Source: Nostoc sp. UCD121
GTDB lineage: Bacteria > Cyanobacteriota > Cyanobacteriia > Cyanobacteriales > Nostocaceae
Assembly: GCF_014222285.1 (NCBI RefSeq)
Contig: NZ_JACKZS010000072.1
Span: 1-33,708, forward strand
Reading direction: 5' to 3'
Length of the DNA stretch: 33,708 nucleotides
The first letter of the stretch is position 1. The number at the start of each line of letters is the position of its first letter. This document shows, one piece after another, positions 15,732-24,652 of the stretch. The translations under genes and the position numbers were made by a program. A model generated the notes under the pieces. It searched no databases, was not told where the DNA came from, and saw nothing but the letters and a program-made list of their open reading frames with translations.

Positions 15732-16751
15732 ATGACCAATATCTTGACGGAAGAGCAAATCAATCAAATTGAACAGGAAACTCTAGAAAATTTAGAGATA
15801 TCGTATAACAATCAAGGTTTTGACAAAATTCAGAGATTCCGTAACAGCTTATATGATGCTTTTTATCAAGTGGTTGAATTCCGTCCAGGATTAAGTCTAG
15901 AAATTTTTGACGATCATTACTACCAGCAAGTTAGTTGTAAAATTGACCACTATGGTTTAGAAGCACTAACAGCAAAATTTTATTTATCAGGCAATCATCA
16001 TGTAATTTGCCCTGGTATTGCAGGAGTAAAGGAAAATTACCAAGAAACAGTAGGAAATAACTACTTGTTTTATCTACCAGATATTGAGGAAACAGAGCAA
16101 TATTTTGCAGGCGATCGCATCTATTTAATTAGAATTTGTATAGATATAGACTTCCTGATATCCTTCATCGATGGACTAGAACACCTACCAAAACAGTTAC
16201 AGCCTTTCTTAGAAAAAGACTCGCCACCTCGATTTCACCTTCCATTAGGTAAGATAACGCTGCCCATGCAGACAGCATTACAGCAAATTATCAACGTACC
16301 TTATCAAGGGATGATACAAAGAATGTATCTCGAAGGTAAAGTCCTAGAATTACTGGCTTTACAGTTTGCTCAACTGATAGAAGCTGAGGGAGATAAACAA
16401 GTCTTAATTAACCTCAAAGCTAGTGATATTGAGAAAATTTATCATGCCAAGGATATTCTCACCAAAAATTACGATCATCCACCCTCTTTAATCGACTTAG
16501 CAAAAAAAGTAGGTATCAATGATAACAAACTCAAGTACGGTTTCCGCGAAGTCTTTGGCACTACAGTATTTGGATATTTGCGTGACTACCGCCTAGAAAT
16601 AGCGCGAAAGCTACTACAGGAACAAAAGCAGAACGTGAGAACCGTAGTCAATACAGTTGGTTATGCAAATCAAAGCCACTTCGCCGCCGCATTCAAACGT
16701 AAGTTTGGTATTACCCCCCAAGATTGCCGCTTAGGAAGAAAAGCTGTGTAA
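15732..16751 (+). CDS. AraC/PchR-type transcriptional regulator, module 1
   Basis: 339-residue regulator. The C-terminal AraC domain (about 235-335) has two helix-turn-helix units: PPSLIDLAKKVGINDNKLKYGF, and VRTVVNTVGYANQSHFAAAF followed by KRKFGITPQ. The N-terminal 220 residues are the sensor part shared with the two other AraC proteins in this window, and they include FRPGLSLEIFDDHYYQ and the marker NVPYQGMIQRMYLEGKVLELLALQF. PchR-type proteins activate siderophore-receptor genes when they bind the cognate ferric siderophore. It lies 207 bp upstream of receptor 1 and divergent from the transport operon, so either or both may be targets. No clear ribosome-binding site precedes the ATG. Confidence 0.9.
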   Translation: MTNILTEEQINQIEQETLENLEISYNNQGFDKIQRFRNSLYDAFYQVVEFRPGLSLEIFDDHYYQQVSCKIDHYGLEALTAKFYLSGNHHVICPGIAGVKENYQETVGNNYLFYLPDIEETEQYFAGDRIYLIRICIDIDFLISFIDGLEHLPKQLQPFLEKDSPPRFHLPLGKITLPMQTALQQIINVPYQGMIQRMYLEGKVLELLALQFAQLIEAEGDKQVLINLKASDIEKIYHAKDILTKNYDHPPSLIDLAKKVGINDNKLKYGFREVFGTTVFGYLRDYRLEIARKLLQEQKQNVRTVVNTVGYANQSHFAAAFKRKFGITPQDCRLGRKAV

Positions 16752-16831
16752 TAAGAAAATTTCCTACTCCCCACGCTTGTAATAAGTTAGTTGCTGCTTA
16801 CTTGCAGGTCTATGTCAAAACTTAATCACAC

Positions 16832-16862
16832 ACTCCCGCTATGGTTCAAAACTCTCCGTCTA
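16832..16862 (+). promoter_or_regulatory. Possible degenerate tandem operator upstream of receptor 1
   Basis: ACTCCCGCTATGG (16832) and ACTCTCCGTCTAC (16851) form a weak direct repeat about 20 bp apart, located roughly 100 bp before the receptor ATG. The better tandem repeats of module 3 sit at a similar distance. Similarity to the AAAAATCCG core is limited to CTCCG-like parts. Confidence 0.25.
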
Positions 16863-16911
16863 CTATATAGACTTACACCTCATAAATTACATAAACTCTT
16901 TCCACAGACAG

Positions 16912-16928
16912 TTGCAAATAATTTGCAA
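16912..16928. promoter_or_regulatory. Perfect 17-bp palindrome TTGCAAAT-A-ATTTGCAA
   Basis: Two 8-bp arms are exact reverse complements around a central A. It lies 31 bp upstream of the receptor 1 ATG, so it is either an operator for a dimeric regulator or overlaps the promoter. The half-site TTGCAAATAA recurs in the dyad downstream of the DUF1636 gene. Confidence 0.5.
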
Positions 16929-16958
16929 TATTGAGCTTGTCTTTGTGGAGTGAGGAGT

Positions 16959-19526
16959 ATGGAGTCTCGACCATCGAAAGAAATTATCTCAGCCGGGATT
17001 GTGTTGGCATTTGTATCATTGCTTGTACAACCAGCTGTTGCGGAAACTAAATCACATCATTCTATCAGTACAGCAAAGTTACTATTGGTGCAACAAAGTA
17101 ATGTTGCATCTGTGCAAGTTACAGGCGTAAAAGTCAATAATACAGACAAGGGTATCGAAGTTATTTTAGAAAGTGCTAACCCGGAAGCACTTCGACCTGC
17201 TATTAAAAGTGCGGAAAATAATTATATTGCAGATTTCCCTAATGCGGTGTTAGCACTACCTGAAGGTAAAGATTTTAACATTGCTAATCCATTAAGCGGG
17301 ATTGTCTCTGTCAGTGTCACTCAAGCTGATGCTAATACTGTGCGGCTCACGGTAACGGGTGAGGCGGGTTTACCTACAGCAGAGTTATTTGATAGTGATG
17401 AAGGTTTAATTTTTACACTCGCACCCGTAGCTGAAACAACACAGCAGCCACAGAAACCACAGCAACCGACAAGTGAAACACTACCAGAACAACCAACAAC
17501 TCAAAGTGATGAACCTATTGAATTAGTTGTCACAGGTGAACAGGATGGTTATCGAATACCTACAGCCAGCACTGCAACTAAAACAGATACGCCTCTGCGT
17601 GATGTACCCCAAGCAATTCAGATAATACCTCAACAAGCCCTGAAAGACCAACAAGTGAGGCGTTTGAACGAAGCTTTAAAAAATGCACCAGGTGTTATAG
17701 CCGATAACTCAGAACGTTCTGCTTTTGAAGGATTTACCATTCGTGGTTTTAGTAACCGTAATATCATCCGCAACGGACTAAGAGATGATACTAGCATCAC
17801 AACTAACATTAATACTGAGAACATTGAACAGATAGAGGTTTTACGAGGGCCAGCCTCGGTTCTGTTTGGACAAGGTGGCGCTGGAGGTACGATTAATATC
17901 GTCACAAAAAAACCCCAAAGCACTCCTTCTTATTCTCTTGAGGGAACTATTGGCAGTTTTGACACCTATGGAGGCTCTATAGATTTTACAGGGCCATTAA
18001 ATAATGACAGAACTTTCCTCTATCGGTTAAACGCATCTGTATCCACGACAGACACATTTATTGATTTCTTTGAAAGAGAGCGTTACTTTATTGCTCCTAG
18101 CTTCACTTGGTTAATGGGTAAGAACACTGAGTTAACCTTAGAGGCTGAATATTCAGACCAAAAACAACCCAATGACAGGGGTTTACCTGCTGTGGGTACA
18201 GTTTTACCTAACCCCAATGGTAAATTACCAATCAATCGTTTTATCGGTGAGCCTTTTGATGAAATTGATAAAAATAATCGGCAATCTTTGCGAATTGGTT
18301 ACAATTTTGACCATCGGTTTAACGAAGATTGGCAGTTACGCAATAACTTTAATTTTTCCTATTTGAGTGCGGCACAAAATTCTTTGTTTCCCTCAAATTT
18401 ATTAGAGGATAATCGTACTCTGGAACGAGGTTTATATGTTGCTAAATTTGCTCAACAAACCTACAGTTTAGATACAAATGTTGTAGGTAATTTCAAAACA
18501 GGTAGGATAGATCACAAAGTATTATTTGGTATTGACCTATCGAGAGATATTTCTTATCAAGAAGGCAGAAACTTCTTACAAGAGCTTGACCCTATAGATA
18601 TTTTTAATCCCATTTATCGGCGGGAGAGTGCTGGTGCAGTGATTGAAGAATTCGCTGATGCACCTACAATATCGCAAGGTTTAGGCTTTTATTTACAAGA
18701 CCAGATATCCCTCTCAGATAACTTTAAATTGGTTTTAGGCGGAAGATTTGATATTGTCACCCAAGAACTAGAAAATAATCAAGGCGAAACAACTTCTTCC
18801 CAGCAGGATGAAGCATTTAGTCCTCGTATTGGCATTGTCTATCAACCTAGTCAAGCAGTATCTCTCTATGCTAACTATAGCCGTTCATTTCAACAGGTTA
18901 CGGGAACAAATTTAGACAACAGACTTTTTGAACCCGAAAGAGGAACTCAGTATGAAGTGGGAATGAAAGTAGATTGGACAAATAATCTTTCTTCAACTCT
19001 TGCTTTATACCAGATCACACGCTCAAATGTTCTCACTACTGATCTCAGAGATCCCAGTGGAAATTCTTCTATCCAGACAGGAGAACAAAGAAGTCGGGGT
19101 ATTGAATTAGATATTACAGGTGAAATTGCACCAGGATGGAAAATAATTGGTGGCTATGCTTACACTGATGCACAAATAACTGAAGACAATAATCTTCCAG
19201 TAGGAAACCGTATTAATAATGTACCAGAACACGCTTTTAGCTTATGGAGTACTTACGAAATTCAACAGGGAAATCTGCAAGGATTAGGGTTTGGTTTAGG
19301 ACTTTTTTATGTAGGAGAAAGACAGGGGGATTTAGACAATAGCTTTAGTTTGCCTAGCTATTTACGTACTGATGTTGCTTTGTTTTACCGCATAAATAAT
19401 TTTCGCGCTGCTCTGAATTTGCAGAACTTGTTTGATAATGAATATTTTGAAACAGGTGAAAGTGTTCTGCGCGTTTATCCTGGCGCACCGCGCACGGTAA
19501 AATTTACCTTGGGTTGGCAATTTTAA
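16959..19526 (+). CDS. TonB-dependent siderophore receptor with AMIN domain, module 1
   Basis: Outer-membrane receptor of 855 residues from the ATG at 16959, which has TGGAG 8 nt upstream. A GTG at 16950 would add three residues. A signal peptide ends near AVA-ETK. It is followed by an AMIN domain (about 35-155; VNNTDKGIEVILES, ANTVRLTVTGEA), a Gln/Pro/Thr linker, and a TonB-box-like IELVVTGEQDGYR. The plug (about 200-310) has PLRDVPQAIQIIPQQ, GFTIRGFSNR and IEVLRGPASVLFGQ. The beta-barrel runs to the terminal FTLGWQF, ending in Phe as barrel proteins do. An AMIN domain on a receptor is a cyanobacterial arrangement and may bind peptidoglycan or periplasmic components. The substrate is a ferric siderophore, identity unknown. 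It is encoded between its AraC regulator and two binding proteins. Confidence 0.95.
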   Translation: MESRPSKEIISAGIVLAFVSLLVQPAVAETKSHHSISTAKLLLVQQSNVASVQVTGVKVNNTDKGIEVILESANPEALRPAIKSAENNYIADFPNAVLALPEGKDFNIANPLSGIVSVSVTQADANTVRLTVTGEAGLPTAELFDSDEGLIFTLAPVAETTQQPQKPQQPTSETLPEQPTTQSDEPIELVVTGEQDGYRIPTASTATKTDTPLRDVPQAIQIIPQQALKDQQVRRLNEALKNAPGVIADNSERSAFEGFTIRGFSNRNIIRNGLRDDTSITTNINTENIEQIEVLRGPASVLFGQGGAGGTINIVTKKPQSTPSYSLEGTIGSFDTYGGSIDFTGPLNNDRTFLYRLNASVSTTDTFIDFFERERYFIAPSFTWLMGKNTELTLEAEYSDQKQPNDRGLPAVGTVLPNPNGKLPINRFIGEPFDEIDKNNRQSLRIGYNFDHRFNEDWQLRNNFNFSYLSAAQNSLFPSNLLEDNRTLERGLYVAKFAQQTYSLDTNVVGNFKTGRIDHKVLFGIDLSRDISYQEGRNFLQELDPIDIFNPIYRRESAGAVIEEFADAPTISQGLGFYLQDQISLSDNFKLVLGGRFDIVTQELENNQGETTSSQQDEAFSPRIGIVYQPSQAVSLYANYSRSFQQVTGTNLDNRLFEPERGTQYEVGMKVDWTNNLSSTLALYQITRSNVLTTDLRDPSGNSSIQTGEQRSRGIELDITGEIAPGWKIIGGYAYTDAQITEDNNLPVGNRINNVPEHAFSLWSTYEIQQGNLQGLGFGLGLFYVGERQGDLDNSFSLPSYLRTDVALFYRINNFRAALNLQNLFDNEYFETGESVLRVYPGAPRTVKFTLGWQF

Positions 19527-19641
19527 TTTACAAATTGCTCACATGGACAGTTATTCTTAATTGCGAGTTAAGAAGAATTACATACAGCTCTTGAATAATA
19601 TTAGGGCTGTTTCATTCCCAAATTCATCGCCAAAACATCCA

Positions 19642-20622
19642 ATGATTAGTAAATGGTTGTATTACATCAAATTATTTTTGATAATAACCTTGTCTATAAT
19701 ATTTCTCAAAGGCTATTATACTATTTTCGCTAAAAAAACTTACTCACCAAAAGCCAAGTTACCTACATCAGAATGTCGGATTATTAAGCATGAATTAGGA
19801 GAAAGCTGTATTCCTTTCAATCCTCAACGGATCATTGTGACTGACCAAGAGAGTTTAGAAATTTTAGTAGCATTGGGGTTAAAACCAATAGCAGCAACTA
19901 CAGCAAATCGAGTAGGTAATAAAGCACCTATATTGAAAGGAAAAATTGATGGAATTATCGATTTAGGTAAGGAAAGCCAGCCTAATCTTGAAAAAATTGT
20001 CAAATTAAGTCCTGATTTGATTGTAGGCTTTTCTTGGAGTCCCCAAAATTATCAGTTATTTTCTCAAATAGCGCCAACAGTTTCCATTGAATATAGAGAA
20101 AATGCTTGGAAAGAAACTTTACTACAGGTTGCTAAGATAGTTGATAAAGCTCAAGAAGCAGAAAAACTACTGGCAGAATATGAACAAAGAATTGAAAATT
20201 TAAGCTTAAACTTTGCTGAGAAATTCAAAAATAAAGGAATTTCTATAATGCGATTTTACACAAGTATTCAATTTACACAATTCTTAAATAATTTATCATT
20301 CGCTGTAGCTATTTTAAATGAATTAAAATTATCTATACCCTTGGCACAACGCCAGGTTAGTATTGGTGCAAGCGTCAGTTATAACAATGTTAGTTTAGAA
20401 CGTGTAGACTTGCTAGAGTCAGACGCGATGTTTATTGCACTAGATCCAGGTTCGGAGGAAAACTTTCAAAAATATCAGAATAGTCCCTTATGGCAAACAC
20501 TTAATGTAGCTAAAAATAATCGAGTATATACCGTTGATTCCGGTTACTGGATTTTTGGAAATATCCTGTCAGCCAATGCTATTTTAGATGACCTTGTTAA
20601 ATACTTACTAGAAGAGCCATGA
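19642..20622 (+). CDS. FecB-type iron-siderophore binding protein without lipobox cysteine (FecB1)
   Basis: Periplasmic binding protein of 326 residues. I use the ATG at 19642: the product then aligns from its first residue with the 323-residue FecB2 next door, whereas a TTG at 19561 adds 27 residues ahead of the signal sequence. After the hydrophobic segment (about 7-24), the lipobox position reads LKGY where FecB2 reads VQGC, so residue 25 is Tyr (TAT) instead of Cys (TGT). The mature domain has CRIIKHELGESCIPFNPQRI, DLGKESQPNLEKI, SPDLIVGF and the C-terminal NNRVYTVDSGYWIFGNILSANAILDD. It should capture a ferric siderophore and pass it to the FecCD transporter. Without the Cys it would stay anchored by its uncleaved helix or be mislocalised. 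It starts 115 bp after receptor 1. Confidence 0.88.
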   Translation: MISKWLYYIKLFLIITLSIIFLKGYYTIFAKKTYSPKAKLPTSECRIIKHELGESCIPFNPQRIIVTDQESLEILVALGLKPIAATTANRVGNKAPILKGKIDGIIDLGKESQPNLEKIVKLSPDLIVGFSWSPQNYQLFSQIAPTVSIEYRENAWKETLLQVAKIVDKAQEAEKLLAEYEQRIENLSLNFAEKFKNKGISIMRFYTSIQFTQFLNNLSFAVAILNELKLSIPLAQRQVSIGASVSYNNVSLERVDLLESDAMFIALDPGSEENFQKYQNSPLWQTLNVAKNNRVYTVDSGYWIFGNILSANAILDDLVKYLLEEP

Positions 20623-20737
20623 AATTTGGCAAATTTTGCATCATGTTTTTCTGGTTTGACTAGCACTAGAAACGCACCTAAATAATTTAAGATGGTGCAT
20701 TGTACTACAAGACAAAAAATTAACTGTAATGTAGATA

Positions 20738-21709
20738 ATGATAAAACCTTATATAAAACTATTTTTTATCATAACCTTGGCTGTGATTTTGGTACAGGGT
20801 TGTTATAGCAATTACACTAAAATCACAAAATTAACAAAAGCAAATTTAGCAGTATCTAATTGTCGAGCTATAAAACATCCGTTGGGAGAAACTTGTGTTC
20901 CTGTAAAACCCCAACGTATTATTGCTTTAGATGAAACCTCTATGGAGGTATTGATCGCGCTGGACTTAAAACCAGTAGCAGCAACACAGCCCAATATAGC
21001 GGGGAGTATCATACCAAAATTGGGTAAAAAAGCTGAAGGTATAATTTATTTAGGAAAAGAAAGTCAGCCAAATATAGAAAAAATGGTGCAGTTAAATCCA
21101 GATTTAATTTTGGGCTTTTCTATCAGTAAAGAAACATACCATTTATTTTCACAAATAGCCCCGACAGTCACACTTGATTACATTCAAACTGCTTGGAAAG
21201 ATTCTTTATCCCGGATTGCTGAAATTACAGGTAAAAGTGAACAAGCACAAAAATTACTTGAGCAATATCAGCAACGAGTTCAAGCATTACGTACAGTTAT
21301 TAATAATCAACGCACAAAAACAACAGTTTCCATCAGCCGCTTTTATGCTGGCAAACAAGTTCCAGAGTTTCGTACCAAGTATTCATTCCCTGGAAGTCTA
21401 ATTACAGAGGTGGGAATACCTCTACCAGATATGCAAAATCAACTGAATCCTAATGAAAATCAGCCTTTAGTTTCAGTTAGCTTAGAGCGTTTAGAGTTAT
21501 TAGATGCAGATATTTTATTTGTAGCATTAGATCCCGGTGCGGAAGATGCTTTTAAAAAATATCACAACAGCCAGTTATGGCAAAATTTGCATGTAGTTAA
21601 AAATAACCGAGTGTATACCGTCGATTCTAGTTACTGGATATTTGGTAATATTCTGGCAGCAAATGCAATTTTGGATGATTTGTTTAAATACTTGGTAAAC
21701 AATTCCTGA
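20738..21709 (+). CDS. FecB-type iron-siderophore binding lipoprotein (FecB2)
   Basis: 323-residue binding protein, a close paralogue of the preceding one. The N-terminus IKLFFIITLAVILVQGC is a lipoprotein signal with lipobox VQGC. The mature part has CRAIKHPLGETCVPVKPQRI, YLGKESQPNIEKM, NPDLILGFS, VSLERLELLDADILFVALDPG, and the end NNRVYTVDSSYWIFGNILAA. It is slightly longer in the central loop (LPDMQNQLNPNENQP) than FecB1, which fits different ligand specificity. It lies 115 bp after FecB1 and 23 bp before the FhuF-like gene. It should be anchored in the inner-membrane outer leaflet and feed the FecCD-FecE transporter. Confidence 0.93.
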   Translation: MIKPYIKLFFIITLAVILVQGCYSNYTKITKLTKANLAVSNCRAIKHPLGETCVPVKPQRIIALDETSMEVLIALDLKPVAATQPNIAGSIIPKLGKKAEGIIYLGKESQPNIEKMVQLNPDLILGFSISKETYHLFSQIAPTVTLDYIQTAWKDSLSRIAEITGKSEQAQKLLEQYQQRVQALRTVINNQRTKTTVSISRFYAGKQVPEFRTKYSFPGSLITEVGIPLPDMQNQLNPNENQPLVSVSLERLELLDADILFVALDPGAEDAFKKYHNSQLWQNLHVVKNNRVYTVDSSYWIFGNILAANAILDDLFKYLVNNS

Positions 21710-21732
21710 GAGTTAATCATCATAGTGAAATA

Positions 21733-22611
21733 ATGTCCCAACAACTCGCTAACACAAGTGTGCCGAATTTTCTCAAAGAAATATTTATTCTTGCTCAAAG
21801 TAATTTAGATAGTTTTTATACGGACTGTATAATTTTGACTCAGCCTCCTGATAGTGCTGAGGTGATTTCATTAAATAATTATCTCCAACCAGATAGACTT
21901 TTATCTCAATGGCAAGCAAGCGATATATACCAAAAAACTCAAGATATTCGCATTGCTGCATCTATATGGAACAAAGTGTATAGCTGGAAAACATTACCTG
22001 GTGTTTTAGCCTTGATGACTTGGGCTGGTGTAGGGCTAGATGCTGGGCTTGACAATGTGAGTTTTGTTTTAGAAGACAGTGAACCCAAGGCGTTATGGTT
22101 TCATGATTTGAGTGGTACTGTAATTTATCCTCAGAGATTACCTATCCCCATTCCCGAAGATTATCCAGGAAAAATAGTAAATAGCGTGGAAGCCCTACAC
22201 CAAAGTGTATTTACTAACTTATTCCAACACAATTTTGCACCCATGATAGACAGGGTTCATATTTTAACCAAACTCTCCAAAAAAACCTTATGGGGTAATG
22301 CGGTGAACGCTTCGGAAGGACAGTTTGCTGAACTTAGCCAATGTACAAATCTAGAAGCGATACAAACAGATTATTCCGTCTTATATGAACAACCCTACAG
22401 TTCAGTTATGCCCGGACGCAATCCTCTTTACAACTTATTACGCACCGAACAACTCAACGAACCCGGTTTACCAGCTACAACCACAGTCCGTCTCACTTGC
22501 TGCTTATATACTTTTATTCCTCCATACGATGAAAAGTGTCCAAACTGTCCTCTGATGGAACTACAGGAAAGAATTGTACTCATGAAGGAAGAAATGGTAG
22601 AGACTGATTGA
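21733..22611 (+). CDS. FhuF-like siderophore-iron reductase ([2Fe-2S] protein)
   Basis: 292-residue protein whose C-terminus has TCC-LYTFIPPYDEK-CPNC (Cys256, Cys257, Cys269, Cys272). E. coli FhuF binds its [2Fe-2S] cluster with the same Cys-Cys...Cys-x2-Cys arrangement. Here 11 residues separate the pairs, one more than I recall for FhuF. The body has TWAGVGLDAGLDNVSF and LWGNAVNASEGQFAEL, the latter matching the 'WGN..S' region of the FhuF/IucA-IucC C-terminal superfamily. The protein is soluble, without a signal peptide. It would reduce Fe(III) in the imported siderophore in the cytosol so that the metal is released. It sits 23 bp after FecB2 and 36 bp before the MFS gene, so an operon is likely. 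Confidence 0.85.
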   Translation: MSQQLANTSVPNFLKEIFILAQSNLDSFYTDCIILTQPPDSAEVISLNNYLQPDRLLSQWQASDIYQKTQDIRIAASIWNKVYSWKTLPGVLALMTWAGVGLDAGLDNVSFVLEDSEPKALWFHDLSGTVIYPQRLPIPIPEDYPGKIVNSVEALHQSVFTNLFQHNFAPMIDRVHILTKLSKKTLWGNAVNASEGQFAELSQCTNLEAIQTDYSVLYEQPYSSVMPGRNPLYNLLRTEQLNEPGLPATTTVRLTCCLYTFIPPYDEKCPNCPLMELQERIVLMKEEMVETD

Positions 22612-22647
22612 AATTCCACTAATCAAAATACCGAAAAAACCCTACAA

Positions 22648-23976
22648 ATGCCACAACAACCAAACCTAGCCAGTATGCGTAAATTTCTCATCGTCTGGCT
22701 TGGTCAGCTAGTTTCTACTATCGGTAGCAGTATGACCAGCTTTGCGATTGAAATTTGGGCATGGGAAATTACAGGTAAAGCAACTACCCTGACTTTGATA
22801 GGTTTTTTTAGTTTACTACCAAGTATTATCATTACCCCAATCAGCGGTGTAATTGTAGACCGATTTAACCGTAAATTCTTGATGATGGTTGGTGACACAG
22901 TAGCCGTCCTCAGCACAATTTTCATCCTGGTACTTCATCTGACTAATAATTTGCAAATTTGGCATTTTTACCTCACAGGTGCTATTGTCGGAACCTTCAA
23001 TCAATTTCAATCTTTGGCATATTCAGCATCAGTGTCGCTGATGATTCCTAAAAAACACTATACTCGTGCTAGTAGCCTACAATTTGTATCCGGTTATGGC
23101 AGCAATATTATTGCCCCTGCTTTAGCGGGCTATCTTTACACAGTTATTGGTTTTTTAGGAATTTGGTTGATTGATATCTTTACTTTTGCTATAGCAATTA
23201 GCAGTTTATTGTTCGTTAGTATTCCTCAACCACCACCAACACAAAATGCAAGTGAAGTCAATATTTGGCAAGATTTGGGATTAGGTTGGCGTTATATTAC
23301 CACTCACAAAAGTTTATTAGCATTGTTAGTCCTTAACTTATTATTTTGGCTACCCCATGATATTGGGGATTCCCTTTACGCACCAATGATTTTATCGCGC
23401 ACTAATAACAATACTTTAGTGCTAGGTAGCTTGGCTTCTGCGGCTGGTTTTGGTGGTGTAACAGGGGCAATAATTGTTAGCACTTGGGGTGGTTTCAGAC
23501 GGAAAATCAAAGGGATTTTATTGGGGATGATGGGTGCAGGTATAAGTAAAATTATTTTTGGTTTGGGTAGAACACCTTGGGTTTGGATTCCGGCACAATT
23601 TTGTTCTTCTTTTAATTTCCCTTTGAATGGCAGTTCGGATACTGCAATTTGGTTGGCAAAAGTACCTCCTAATGTGCAAGGAAGGGTTTTTGCGGCGCGA
23701 TCGCTATTTTTGCAAATCGCTTCTGCTGTAGGCTATTTAATAGCAGGCCCATTGGCAGATCGTGTTTTTACACCAGCTTTGCAATCAGGCGGTGTTCTGG
23801 TTGGTATTCTCGGCGGATTATTTGGGACTGGCACTGGTGCAGGGATAGCATTGCTATATGTGATCTGCGCGTTGTGTATGTTGTTAGTTGGTGGGCTGGG
23901 TTTTTCTGTGCGTGTGCTGCGGGATGTAGAAGACATTATCCCCGACCATGATGCAGAGTATAGCCAGTTGAAGTAA
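22648..23976 (+). CDS. MFS transporter (EntS-like), probable siderophore exporter
   Basis: 442-residue major facilitator with about 12 hydrophobic helices. The loop 2-3 motif appears as GVIVDRFNRKFLMM. Other family features are SLMIPKKHYTRASSLQFVSGYGSNIIAPALAG and PPNVQGRVFAARSLF in the second half, both typical of the EntS/MFS_3 group. EntS and cyanobacterial relatives export siderophores. No siderophore synthesis genes are in the window. The position directly behind a FhuF-like reductase suggests export of the iron-free siderophore after use, or export of an endogenous one made elsewhere. Met11 (MRKFLIVWLGQ) is an alternative start. Confidence 0.88.
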   Translation: MPQQPNLASMRKFLIVWLGQLVSTIGSSMTSFAIEIWAWEITGKATTLTLIGFFSLLPSIIITPISGVIVDRFNRKFLMMVGDTVAVLSTIFILVLHLTNNLQIWHFYLTGAIVGTFNQFQSLAYSASVSLMIPKKHYTRASSLQFVSGYGSNIIAPALAGYLYTVIGFLGIWLIDIFTFAIAISSLLFVSIPQPPPTQNASEVNIWQDLGLGWRYITTHKSLLALLVLNLLFWLPHDIGDSLYAPMILSRTNNNTLVLGSLASAAGFGGVTGAIIVSTWGGFRRKIKGILLGMMGAGISKIIFGLGRTPWVWIPAQFCSSFNFPLNGSSDTAIWLAKVPPNVQGRVFAARSLFLQIASAVGYLIAGPLADRVFTPALQSGGVLVGILGGLFGTGTGAGIALLYVICALCMLLVGGLGFSVRVLRDVEDIIPDHDAEYSQLK

Positions 23977-24117
23977 TGAATTCAATTCACCCTGCCTTGC
24001 TTTAATAATGATACTATTTCTCAATAACTTCTCTGTTGTCATAACTCGGATAAACATTGTTCTGCAAGAATCCGCAGAATGTCACCATTATTTTCTTAAT
24101 CGACACACATTTAATCT

Positions 24118-24510
24118 ATGACCAAACATACCCTATTCGTTTGCAAATCTTGTCACCGTTCATCCGCAGAATTAGCAGAAAATCAGCGTTGTGATGGCAG
24201 TATTTTACTTGACAAAATCACCGCTTTATCATTAGAAAAATTCGCAATAGAAGAACTGGAAATTCAACCTGTAGGATGTTTGTGGGCTTGTAGCCGTGGC
24301 TGTGTTGTGGCGATTTCTAGCCCTGAAAAGCCTACCTATCTGCTTGTCGATCTACCTCCAGATGCAGAAAATGCCTCAGCATTACTCGAATTTACACAGA
24401 TGTACATCGATAATCGCAAAGGGGCGTTTATTTGGGAAAAACTCCCCAAAGAGTTGGAATCTGCCATTTTTGCGAGTATTCCTTCTTTACTGACGAAGCC
24501 TGAAGATTAG
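24118..24510 (+). CDS. DUF1636 ferredoxin-like metal-binding protein
   Basis: 130-residue protein with six cysteines at 9, 12, 25, 54, 58 and 62 in the patterns CKSC and VGCLWACSRGC, as in DUF1636 (predicted metal-binding, thioredoxin-like ferredoxin fold). The C-terminal half (GAFIWEKLPKELESAIFASIP) is the conserved family tail. It probably holds an iron-sulfur cluster. Its location after the FhuF-like reductase and the MFS gene makes it a candidate electron donor to the reductase, which is an inference from position. The gap to the MFS gene is 141 bp. A strong dyad begins 3 bp after its stop codon. Confidence 0.85.
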   Translation: MTKHTLFVCKSCHRSSAELAENQRCDGSILLDKITALSLEKFAIEELEIQPVGCLWACSRGCVVAISSPEKPTYLLVDLPPDAENASALLEFTQMYIDNRKGAFIWEKLPKELESAIFASIPSLLTKPED

Positions 24511-24512
24511 GT

Positions 24513-24548
24513 GTTATTTGCAGCATCAAGCTTGGTGTTGCAAATAAC
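24513..24548. terminator. Strong dyad immediately after the DUF1636 gene
   Basis: GTTATTTGCA (24513-24522) pairs perfectly with TGCAAATAAC (24539-24548). The intervening 16 bases can extend the stem through CAAGCTTG, so nearly all 36 nt can pair. It begins 3 bp past the stop codon, suiting a terminator, but no T-run follows. It carries the TTGCAAATAA half-site also found in the palindrome before receptor 1, so it might instead be an operator for the next AraC gene. Confidence 0.5.
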
Positions 24549-24652
24549 TCCAAACAATATTTGTAACTCTTGTTACTCATTTCTTAAGAAAATTAATGAT
24601 ATTTTTCTCATCTATATATTTAATAAATTCAAAATACAAAATCTAAAATCCC

